From: DATDPY01 sp964395765
Lineage (GTDB): Bacteria; Bacteroidota; Bacteroidia; Cytophagales; Cyclobacteriaceae
DNA length: 24,159 bases
Assembly: GCA_964395765.1 (NCBI GenBank)
Contig: CAYNCU010000036.1
Span: forward strand, 1-24,159
Direction of reading: 5' to 3'
In this document: positions 7,071 through 14,726 of the stretch, in pieces
How the letters are laid out: each line of letters begins with the position of its first letter
Numbering within the stretch: position 1 is the stretch's first letter
Made by a program: the position numbers and the translations under genes
The notes under the pieces: model-generated
Told to the model about the DNA's origin: nothing
The model's database searches: none
Seen by the model: the letters and a program-made list of their open reading frames with translations, nothing else

Positions 7071-8903
7071 TTATTGTATTACTTCCTTTATACTCCCGCA
7101 CGTAGGCATTTTTGATCCAAAATATGGATTCCTGATTTCCTTATACTGGCTGAGCCAGTAAGCCCCTTGGTTATGATTGGCCATCGGACAGAACTGGTAA
7201 TATGCCGTCCTGCCGGACAGCCCGAAACTCTTAACGGCGTCGACGAAAGAAGATGAAAGAACGGCAAAGGATTCTCTCACCCCGTCCAATGTGCCGCTTT
7301 TATTTATTTTGTCCAGATTGGAATTGATTTTATCGAGGTAATTCATCCACTGGAGGTGCGCATCGCCTTTTAGCAACGTCATATCAACAGCTTTAAGCTG
7401 TTTTGAAATGGCACCGGATGACTGTCTGGCCTCATCCAGGTTGGAGGCAAACAATGCATCTTTAAGATCCAGGTATTTGTCGTAAACGACGGTTAACTGG
7501 TCCTTGAATTTTTTATCGGGGTCGATTCCGGATTTCATGGATTGTTCCTGCAACTTGATTTCAGGATCTCCGATCACATTATTTTTTTGACCATTCATTT
7601 GCATACCGGGCATCCCGGCCTCTCCTGCTTCTCCCCCGGGGTTCATCATACTGAATTTTCCCTGAAGCTGGGCGGCAGCATCGATCTTGAATACGCCGTT
7701 GGTGGCTACTTCTTCTCCTTCCTTCAAACCTTTAGCAACCACATAGTAATCGCCGGCCTGGGGCCCAAGCACGATATCGCGATAGGAAAAGATATAGTCG
7801 CTTCCGGGTTTTAGCACATATACCACGGCTCTTTTTCCTGTCCATAGAATTGAAGTTCTGGGTACCACCAGGGCTTCATTTTTGCCGGGAAGAACGGCAT
7901 GGATAATCCCTGTAACGAACATTTCAGGTTTCAGCCATCCTTTCGTGTTCATGATTTCAGCTCTTACTGTTGCCGTCCGGGACTGGGGGTTGATCACCGG
8001 GTCGATAAAGGCAACCGTACTGGTATATTCCTGCCCTGGCATAGAGCCGACGATAAAGTGTATCTTGTCACCCGGTCGGATCCATGGCAGATCGATCTCG
8101 TAGGCGTCAAACATGACCCAGACCCTGTTGAGATCGGCGATCTCAAATAATTCCGAACCTTCCTTTACGTAATCTCCCAGGGTTACGATCCTTTTGGTAA
8201 CGGTTCCTCCCTGGGGTGCCAGAATATCGAAATAAAACTGGGGTTCACCCTTATTTAGAATTCCCTGGATCTGTGCGTCAGTCAGGTCCCAGAGCTTGAG
8301 TTTATTGACGGCCGCCTGGTAAAAGGAAGGATTCGTCGTTTCGTATTTTTTGGCTTCAAAGAGTTCCTTCTGGGCAGTAACCAGCTCCGGCGAATAAATT
8401 TCCGCAAGCCTTTGGCCTTTCCTGACTTCCTGCCCGGTAAAATCGATAAATAGTTTTTCTATTCTTCCGGCAAACCTTGATGTAATTACGGCGATTTTTC
8501 TTTCATCGGCCTGGATTTTACCTGGCATATAAATATCTTTCACGGGTACCTTTTTTTCAACTTTCGTGATTTCAACCTGAGCCAGTTTCATGGCGGCGTC
8601 GGTCATCTGTATTTCATCAGCATTCGCCTTTTCATCTTTTTCTTCTACATTCAGAGGGATCAAATCCATTCCGCAAATCGGGCATTTGCCCGGGTGATCC
8701 TCCCGGATCTGGGGATGCATGGAGCATGTATATATTTGTTTATTTGCGGATTTGTTGATGGGTTGATTTGCGTCCGTAGCAGTAACACTATTGGATGAAT
8801 ATATGCTTTGTTTCATGGAAGGTTTTATGACCCACCCAAGAAATAAGCCGATCATCAGGATAATCCCTCCGAGTACGAATTTGTTTTTTAATAAATTTTT
8901 CAT
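7071..8903 (-). CDS. cusB: CusB-type RND adaptor with N-terminal HMBD and C-terminal DUF3347
   Basis: 610 residues. Periplasmic membrane-fusion protein linking the CusA pump to the outer-membrane channel. A membrane anchor (about 8-26) is followed by a canonical HMBD (57-84; YTCSMHPQIREDHPGKCPICGMDLIP), then barrel-sandwich, hairpin and beta-barrel segments typical of CusB (PGKIQADERKIAVITSRFAG near 127-146; FDILAPQGGTV 225-235; VPRTSILWTGKRAVVYVL 347-364). A Met/Gly-rich linker (419-437) leads to a DUF3347 domain (about 463-605) with YYQFCPMAN...GAYWLS...NPYFG..M..CG, a module found in Bacteroidota copper proteins. E. coli CusB is about 400 residues; the extra length is these terminal metal modules. 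It starts 17 bp after the TolC-family gene. Confidence 0.93.
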   Translation of the reverse strand: MKNLLKNKFVLGGIILMIGLFLGWVIKPSMKQSIYSSNSVTATDANQPINKSANKQIYTCSMHPQIREDHPGKCPICGMDLIPLNVEEKDEKANADEIQMTDAAMKLAQVEITKVEKKVPVKDIYMPGKIQADERKIAVITSRFAGRIEKLFIDFTGQEVRKGQRLAEIYSPELVTAQKELFEAKKYETTNPSFYQAAVNKLKLWDLTDAQIQGILNKGEPQFYFDILAPQGGTVTKRIVTLGDYVKEGSELFEIADLNRVWVMFDAYEIDLPWIRPGDKIHFIVGSMPGQEYTSTVAFIDPVINPQSRTATVRAEIMNTKGWLKPEMFVTGIIHAVLPGKNEALVVPRTSILWTGKRAVVYVLKPGSDYIFSYRDIVLGPQAGDYYVVAKGLKEGEEVATNGVFKIDAAAQLQGKFSMMNPGGEAGEAGMPGMQMNGQKNNVIGDPEIKLQEQSMKSGIDPDKKFKDQLTVVYDKYLDLKDALFASNLDEARQSSGAISKQLKAVDMTLLKGDAHLQWMNYLDKINSNLDKINKSGTLDGVRESFAVLSSSFVDAVKSFGLSGRTAYYQFCPMANHNQGAYWLSQYKEIRNPYFGSKMPTCGSIKEVIQ

Positions 8904-8920
8904 TGTTATTTACTTTTATA

Positions 8921-10168
8921 TTATTGACCCATTAAATAGTTTATTTTGGCAGCATAGGTGTTTTGCTCTACCCTGGCTTTTTCAAGCTCCAATTCATAAC
9001 TCAATAATTTTCTTTCCATTCTGATCACCTCCTCGAAATTTTTTCCTTCGGTACTGTATGCGGTGACTAAAAGGTTGAGTGCCTGATTGGCATACCCGGA
9101 TTGTTTACGATAAAGATCTACCCGTCTTACCGCATCCATATAATCCCTGTATACTTCTTCCAGGTTCGTTTTCAGGTGATTTTCCGTGTTCTCTTTTGCA
9201 AAACTTACGGATTCCTGCCTGATCTTATTTTCATTGATCATCGCTTTGTATTTATCACGGTAAAGCGGAATCCTGATACCAATCTGCGGAAAGATAAAAG
9301 CATCTTTTCCGTTTCCGGCCATCGTAACATCGGTTCGCGGACTGATATTGATATAATTGAATCCCAGGCTAAATGAAGGGGCTCCCATTTTCCGGGCCGC
9401 CTCGGTCGTACTGGCATAAGATTCGTTTTCCAGATCCAGTTTTTTCAACATAAGGTTATTGGCCATGATGCTGTCAACCAGGGACGGTTTGGAAATATCG
9501 ATCGTCTCACTCCATAGCGAATCCGGAAGCGATATATTATTTTCAATCTGCGTATTAAGAAGTTCTTCGAACTTTGTTACCAGTGGCTCTTTGGAATCCT
9601 GCAGGTAGGCTAACCGGTTATCCAGGTCCTCCCATTCCATCTGTACTCTCAGCACATCGACAAAGCCGGTACGTCCTGCTTCAAAATTTGACTGAGCCAA
9701 TTGCTTGTAGGTGTTCAGCAAATGCAGGTTTTCGTTGGTAAAAGATATTGCTTTCTGCAGGAAATACAGTTTGTAATACGTAGCCTTAACTTCACTGAAC
9801 AATTTTACCTTGGCGTCTTCGAAGGTTTCAAAATCAGCTTTAGCCATCAGACCTGCGGCCTCTTTTTCCGCATGCAGGGTACCGAACCAGGGGAAGGCTT
9901 GTGAAAGGGATATACTGGCCCGTTGTGCACCGACACGGGTTTCAACAGGTTGTACGAAATACCCGAACATTAATTGCGGATCGGGAAGTGCACCCACCTG
10001 CGGCACTTTCTCGAGAGCGGCACGGTACAGATCGAATTTGGCCTTTAGATCGGCGTTATTTTTCCCGGCGGTTTCGAGATACTGGTCAAGCTCCTTTTGG
10101 GCAAAAACGAAGTTGCCGCTGATTAACGTTATGAAACCTGCGAGGATTATTCTGATTAATTTATTCAT
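8921..10168 (-). CDS. TolC-family outer-membrane efflux channel (CusC-like)
   Basis: 415 residues with a Sec signal peptide (about 1-23, cleavage near FVFAQ). The body is the repeated coiled-coil pattern of the OEP/TolC family; conserved stretches are LPDPQLMFGY (about 61-70), SQAFPWFGTL near 88-97 and the late PLYRDKYKAMI. It should form the trimeric outer-membrane duct of the CusCBA complex. It is shorter than E. coli CusC (about 460) and has no lipobox, unlike CusC. Its ATG overlaps the 3' end of cusA by 8 bp, so translation is coupled. Metal specificity comes from its partners. Confidence 0.92.
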   Translation of the reverse strand: MNKLIRIILAGFITLISGNFVFAQKELDQYLETAGKNNADLKAKFDLYRAALEKVPQVGALPDPQLMFGYFVQPVETRVGAQRASISLSQAFPWFGTLHAEKEAAGLMAKADFETFEDAKVKLFSEVKATYYKLYFLQKAISFTNENLHLLNTYKQLAQSNFEAGRTGFVDVLRVQMEWEDLDNRLAYLQDSKEPLVTKFEELLNTQIENNISLPDSLWSETIDISKPSLVDSIMANNLMLKKLDLENESYASTTEAARKMGAPSFSLGFNYINISPRTDVTMAGNGKDAFIFPQIGIRIPLYRDKYKAMINENKIRQESVSFAKENTENHLKTNLEEVYRDYMDAVRRVDLYRKQSGYANQALNLLVTAYSTEGKNFEEVIRMERKLLSYELELEKARVEQNTYAAKINYLMGQ

Positions 10169-13100
10169 GATCGGATATATTTTTTAAGGCTGCTTTCTGT
10201 TCTTTTTTCCATTTTCCTTCCTGCCACATGCTGTAGAGGATCGGAACCACGAACATGGTAATGATCTGGATAGACATTCCCCCGAATTCGGGAATGGCCA
10301 TCGGTACCATGATATCGGAACCTTTACCGGTAGAAGACAGGACAGGCAACAGGGCTATGATGGCCACGGCCGCCGTCATCATGGCGGGACGTACCCGCAT
10401 CATGCCGGCATGAAGAATGGCTTTTCTTATTTCCGGGATGGAATTCGGTTTCTCCCTTTCAAATACCTGTTTTATATACGTTCCCATGATGACTCCATCG
10501 TTGGTGGCCATTCCGAACAAGGCGATGAAACCCACCCAAACGGCAACGCTCAGGTTGATGGTATGCATCTGGAACATTTCCCTGATGCTCATTCCGGCTA
10601 TCGAAAAATTCATGAACCAGCTTTGGCCGTACAGCCAGAGGATGAGAAATCCGCCCGAGAAAGCGACGAATATCCCGGAGAATACCATACTGGTGGTCTG
10701 TATATTGCCGAACTGGAAATAAAGAATGAGGAAGATGATGATCAGGCTGACCGGTACAAGTAGTGAAAGCCTTTTGGTGGCACGGATCTGGTTTTCATAA
10801 TTGCCGGCAAATTTGTAACTGACACCGGAAGGAATTACCAGTTCCCCGGAAGCGATCCTGGCTTTAATAAAACGTTGCGCCTGTTCCACCACATCCACTT
10901 CGGCATATTGAGGTTTCTTATCAAAGATCACGTAGCCGTCGAGGAATGTATTTTCGCTTTTGATCATTTGCGGACCTCTCCGGTAAGTGATCTCCGCAAG
11001 TTCGCCTAAAGGAATATTATTCCCCATCGGCGTGGGAATCAGAATATTTTTAAGATCATCGGGGTTATCCCGGTACTCCCTTGCATATCGGGCACGTACA
11101 GGAAATCGTTCACGGCCTTCTACCGTGGTAGTAAGTGTATTGCCGCCGACGATCATTTCAATATTTTCATTCACATCCCGGACGGTTAAGCCATAGCGTG
11201 CAATGGCACGGCGGTCAATCTTTATTTCGAGGTAGGGCTTTCCGACAATCCGGTCAGCGAAAACCGAAGACGGGTCAATGCCCGGTACTTCCTTCAGGTA
11301 TTTTTCCATTTCAAGTCCGACATTCTCAATAGTATTCAGATCCGGACCGAAAATTTTCATGCCTAAGGGAGCCCGCATGCCGGTTGATAGCATGATCAGC
11401 CGGGTTTGGATAGGTTGTAATTTTGGTGCTGACGTCATTCCCGGAATATCAGCTGCCTTCACGATCTCTTTCCATATATCATCCGGGGAATTGATCTGAG
11501 GACGCCATTGCCGGAAATATTCTCCGTTGTCATCCGGAATCAGCAGGCTTTTATCCAATTCCTTAAATCCCATTGAAGGATCGTATGTTGATCCGTCTTT
11601 CAGCATAAATCTTCCTTTTTTATCGACTTTGAAACGCATCCGGTAGCCATTGCCATTCAGGATGTATTCCGGCCTGTAGTTGATGGTATTTTCAAACATG
11701 GAAATAGGAGCGGGGTCGAGGGCGGAATTTACGCGGCCCCATTTCCCAACCACCGACTCCACCTCCGGGATCGCCTGTACTCTTTTATCAAGGATCCCGA
11801 TATCCTCAATATTTTCTTCCACTCCCGAATGTGCCATGGTGGTGGGCATCAGGAGAAACGATCCTTCGTTCAGGGGCGGCATGAATTCCTTACCAACTCC
11901 GGGAAGGATATCCCGAAGTGAATTCCATACCGTGGTTTTACGGATATTCCAACCCACTTCTTCGCACCCGTTGGCAATAAATCCGAAAACCTTGTCAAAT
12001 CCCTGCCATACGGAAATTCCGAATACAAGGATGAGCATCGGCAGGCTGAGGAATGTCCATTTATGTTCAAGGCACCAGGGAAGTATTTTCGGATAAAGGT
12101 GTACGATGGTTTGCAGGACGCCGAGAACCGCGGCGATCAGGATGGATACAAAGGCGAAATTTATTAAATAGGAATTCTGGGCTCCCAGCGGCAACCAGAT
12201 CCGCGTGAGGAAGAAAACGACCGCAAATAATATGATGGCTGTATTGATCCAGGCAGTATATTTTCTTTTATTTTCGGGCCAGTAATCTTCGGTCAGGTTA
12301 TTAGTGCCGAATGCCAGAAGGATGAAGCCGAGGAAATTTCCGTAAAAAACCAGGACTCCGATACCAAGCACAATTAAAATAATATTTGAAACCCTTTTCG
12401 TTCTTTTGCTGTCGAACCGGATCCCGAAAATCCAGTGGGCAAAGGCGGGAATTACAATGATGCCCAATACCAGGGAGGCCACCAGGGCAAAGGTCTTGGT
12501 GAAGGCCAGTGGCCGGAACAGTTTGCCTTCTTCCGCCTGCATGGCAAAAACGGGAAGGAAGCTGACAATGACCGTTGCCAGCGCCGTCATGATGGCCGAG
12601 GCAACTTCCTTGGAAGCATCAAATACTACAATTAATAATTCCCTTCCCGACTTTTCATGATGCTCCGGCATCTCCAGGTGCCGTACAATATTCTCGGTAA
12701 AGATTATCCCGATGTCCGTCATGACCCCGATAGCGATGGCGATACCGGAGAGGGCCACCACGTTGGCTTCGACTCCTGATTCCCGCATGACAATGAAAGT
12801 CATCAACACGGCAACCGGAAGGAGGCTTGAGATAATGACTGAAGCCCGAAGATTCATGACCAGTACGATCACCACGATTATACTGATCAGGACCTCCAGG
12901 GTTAACGCTTCCTGCAAGGTGCCCAGTGTTTCTTTTATTAAGCCCGTTCTGTCATAAAAGGGGACGATGGTCACTTTGGATACCGTTCCATCTGCCAATG
13001 TTTTACTCGGGAGGCCGGGGGATATTTCTTTGATCTTTTCCTTGACATTATTAATAACCTGGAGCGGATTTGAGCCATACCTGGCAACTACTACTGCCCC

Positions 13101-14006
13101 TACCGCTTCAGCCCCGTCTTTATCCAGGCCGCCTCTTCTTGTTGCCGGTCCGAAATTTACTTTTGCCACATCCCTCAGCATGACCGGGATATTGTTATGC
13201 ACCGCCACCACCGCTTCTTCCAGGTCGGAAAGGCTTTTGATATATCCCAATCCTCGTACCAGGTATTCTGCGCGGTTGAATTCTATGGTCCGGGCTCCGA
13301 CGTCGAGGTTACAGTTTTTCACTGCATTCATGATCTGGGCTACAGTTACGTTATTTTCTTTCATGGCCGCCGGATCGATATCCACCTGGTATTCCTTTAC
13401 AAAACCGCCGACGGATGCCACTTCGGATACCCCGTCAGCCGATGACAAAGCATATTTAACATAGAAATCCTGTAAAGTCCGCAGTTCCTGCGGGTCCCAA
13501 CCGCCCGCGGGTTTTCCGGTCTTCGGATCACGGCCTTCCAGGGTATACCAGAATATTTGTCCCAGGGCGGTAGCATCCGGTCCCAGGGCCGGCTTGACCC
13601 CTTCGGGTAATGTACCGGCAGGAAGTGAATTTAATTTTTCAAGGATTCTTGAACGGCTCCAGTAAAATTCAATTTTGTCGTTGAAGATGATATAGATGGT
13701 TGACAAACCGAAGATGGAACTGCTGCGTATGGTTTTTACTCCCGGTATTCCCAGCAAGGCGGTAGTCAGCGGGTAGGTAATCTGGTCCTCAATGTCCTGG
13801 GGCGACCGGCCCATCCATTGCGTGAAAACAATCTGCTGGTTCTCTCCGATATCGGGAATGGCATCTACGGGAACCGGGTCCCTCGGCAACCAACTGATGT
13901 TCCAGTTGAAAGGAGCTGTGACAATACCCCAGGCGATAAAGACCGCCAGAATGATTACGGTTATTAATTTATTTTCAAGAAAGAATTTTATGATCCTGTT
14001 CAGCAT
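10161..14006 (-). CDS. cusA: CusA-type heavy-metal RND efflux pump
   Basis: About 1281 residues from ATG 14006 (MLNRIIKFFLENKL, the usual CusA opening); an ATG at 14054 would add 16 residues unlike the family. It is a proton-driven pump exporting metal through CusB and the TolC-like channel. RND hallmarks are PDIGENQQIV (51-60), helix 4 GVMTDIGIIFTEN (427-439) with the proton-relay Asp431 and Glu438, and GKEFMPPLNEGSF (705-717). E. coli CusA has 1047 residues; here about 100 extra, strongly hydrophobic residues lie between about 533 and 705 and another insert at about 780-830. Of the E. coli substrate Met triad, one seems kept (Met872 in MLSTGM), while ARYGLTV has Leu940 in place of Met, and the third is not evident. 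This is a recalled alignment. Metal choice is therefore not certain. Confidence 0.93.
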   Translation of the reverse strand: MLNRIIKFFLENKLITVIILAVFIAWGIVTAPFNWNISWLPRDPVPVDAIPDIGENQQIVFTQWMGRSPQDIEDQITYPLTTALLGIPGVKTIRSSSIFGLSTIYIIFNDKIEFYWSRSRILEKLNSLPAGTLPEGVKPALGPDATALGQIFWYTLEGRDPKTGKPAGGWDPQELRTLQDFYVKYALSSADGVSEVASVGGFVKEYQVDIDPAAMKENNVTVAQIMNAVKNCNLDVGARTIEFNRAEYLVRGLGYIKSLSDLEEAVVAVHNNIPVMLRDVAKVNFGPATRRGGLDKDGAEAVGAVVVARYGSNPLQVINNVKEKIKEISPGLPSKTLADGTVSKVTIVPFYDRTGLIKETLGTLQEALTLEVLISIIVVIVLVMNLRASVIISSLLPVAVLMTFIVMRESGVEANVVALSGIAIAIGVMTDIGIIFTENIVRHLEMPEHHEKSGRELLIVVFDASKEVASAIMTALATVIVSFLPVFAMQAEEGKLFRPLAFTKTFALVASLVLGIIVIPAFAHWIFGIRFDSKRTKRVSNIILIVLGIGVLVFYGNFLGFILLAFGTNNLTEDYWPENKRKYTAWINTAIILFAVVFFLTRIWLPLGAQNSYLINFAFVSILIAAVLGVLQTIVHLYPKILPWCLEHKWTFLSLPMLILVFGISVWQGFDKVFGFIANGCEEVGWNIRKTTVWNSLRDILPGVGKEFMPPLNEGSFLLMPTTMAHSGVEENIEDIGILDKRVQAIPEVESVVGKWGRVNSALDPAPISMFENTINYRPEYILNGNGYRMRFKVDKKGRFMLKDGSTYDPSMGFKELDKSLLIPDDNGEYFRQWRPQINSPDDIWKEIVKAADIPGMTSAPKLQPIQTRLIMLSTGMRAPLGMKIFGPDLNTIENVGLEMEKYLKEVPGIDPSSVFADRIVGKPYLEIKIDRRAIARYGLTVRDVNENIEMIVGGNTLTTTVEGRERFPVRARYAREYRDNPDDLKNILIPTPMGNNIPLGELAEITYRRGPQMIKSENTFLDGYVIFDKKPQYAEVDVVEQAQRFIKARIASGELVIPSGVSYKFAGNYENQIRATKRLSLLVPVSLIIIFLILYFQFGNIQTTSMVFSGIFVAFSGGFLILWLYGQSWFMNFSIAGMSIREMFQMHTINLSVAVWVGFIALFGMATNDGVIMGTYIKQVFEREKPNSIPEIRKAILHAGMMRVRPAMMTAAVAIIALLPVLSSTGKGSDIMVPMAIPEFGGMSIQIITMFVVPILYSMWQEGKWKKEQKAALKNISDHE

Positions 14007-14082
14007 AATAAAAATGATTAATATGAAATTGTAAGGCACGGCATAGCCATGCATTTTCAGGTTGAAATGCTGAAAGGAAGGG

Positions 14083-14514
14083 TCAGATCAGGAAGGAATG
14101 GAATTGTATGTTTTTATCTGTTTGTATGAGGGGAGGGCTGTGAGATACTGATAAAGCAGATGATTGTGCAAAATTAACAAGTAATGAAATATAGGGCGTA
14201 AAAGTTATAGTACCGATAGGGAATAATTTAGCCAGGACAACAAAAGAAAACGTATTTTGAGGATTTTTCAGTTTGACGGTTTCGTGAGTATCGTGACAAC
14301 CGCTCTTTTTATGCCCTTGCGTTATGTTATTCATTGATATCGGGCAGTCATCTTTAGATAAGGTGGTAGCGTATGTGCATGGAATAGCGGCGGTAAACAA
14401 CCTTACATCGACCAGGTGGTCATAGCAATAATGCCTGTTCACGGGGATTCCGATGGCGGAAACCAGGATGGTTGCGGAAAGCAGAAAATTAACAAATGGC
14501 TTAATGACCTTCAT
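14083..14514 (-). CDS. HYC_CC_PP-like secreted cysteine/histidine protein
   Basis: 143 residues. An N-terminal hydrophobic segment (about 8-24) acts as signal peptide or anchor, followed by HYC (28-30), cysteines at 46, 57 and 73 (SGCHDTH) and a C-terminal HSPPL (125-129). This fits the small Bacteroidota family named for its HYC, CC and PP motifs, which is often beside CusA genes; the 'CC' element here has a single Cys followed by His. Function is unknown. The exposed Cys/His set and its place as first gene of the efflux island suggest periplasmic metal binding, comparable in position to CusF but unrelated in sequence (inference). It is 76 bp upstream of cusA. Confidence 0.7.
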   Translation of the reverse strand: MKVIKPFVNFLLSATILVSAIGIPVNRHYCYDHLVDVRLFTAAIPCTYATTLSKDDCPISMNNITQGHKKSGCHDTHETVKLKNPQNTFSFVVLAKLFPIGTITFTPYISLLVNFAQSSALSVSHSPPLIQTDKNIQFHSFLI

Positions 14515-14571
14515 TCCCTTTTAAATCAATATCAGTAACGATATTTTGATTCAATTTGTTTTACCAATGAA

Positions 14572-14579
14572 CAAAAGTA
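14572..14579 (-). promoter_or_regulatory. -7 promoter element of the metal-efflux island
   Basis: On the minus strand TACTTTTG matches TAnnTTTG exactly. There is no TTTG 19-20 bp upstream; the palindrome at 14598-14617 lies there instead, its centre 32 bp upstream of the centre of this element. That suggests an activator-dependent promoter with a start near 14568 and a leader of about 54 nt to the ATG at 14514. Confidence 0.5.
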
Positions 14580-14597
14580 ATTTTTTATGCCGGAATG

Positions 14598-14617
14598 ATT
14601 ATGATTTATATCATAAT
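14598..14617 (-). promoter_or_regulatory. Crp/Fnr-like operator candidate before the efflux island
   Basis: A perfect inverted repeat with 8-bp arms, ATTATGAT and ATCATAAT, around TTAT. An outer CCGGAA/TTCCGG pair extends it to 14590-14622 with a 3-base offset. The core TGAT-N4-ATCA is Fnr-like, and the site shares ATGATnnATATCAT with 2826-2839. It would be centred about 40 bp upstream of the predicted start, the class II activator position. Confidence 0.5.
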
Positions 14618-14644
14618 TCCGGTCAGGAGGAAGGCAGTTCAGAA

Positions 14645-14675
14645 AATTCCGGGATTTTATAAATTCCCGTGAATT
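14645..14675. promoter_or_regulatory. Second palindrome in the divergent region; operator candidate
   Basis: The core 14650-14669 reads CGGGA-t-TTTATAAA-t-TCCCG, a 20-bp palindrome with one symmetric mismatch. AATTC and GAATT flank it and extend the symmetry if one base (14670) is skipped. Its sequence differs from the Fnr-like site 30 bp away, so it would be bound by another regulator. It ends about 15-20 bp upstream of the -33 box of the P-loop ATPase gene, which it may control. Confidence 0.4.
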
Positions 14676-14689
14676 CTATCGATTACACT

Positions 14690-14721
14690 TTTGATATTAT
14701 ACTAAAAGTATTATACCTTTG
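14690..14721 (+). promoter_or_regulatory. Consensus Bacteroidota promoter of the P-loop ATPase gene
   Basis: TTTG (14690-14693), a 20-bp spacer and TACCTTTG (14714-14721) match the housekeeping consensus fully. The predicted start is at about 14724-14727, so the ATG at 14727 would be at or within a few bases of the 5' end of the mRNA. Confidence 0.6.
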
Positions 14722-14726
14722 GTAAC

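Noticed and set aside
12967..13464. 165-codon plus-strand frame antisense to cusA
   Set aside because: It is low-complexity Ser/Thr/Pro-rich, matches no family and lies entirely within the conserved RND gene; the same is true of the other long antisense frames in cusA and copA.
14007..14054. Upstream ATG of cusA at 14054
   Set aside because: The extra 16 residues are not like the CusA N-terminus, whereas MLNRIIKFFLENKL from 14006 is.
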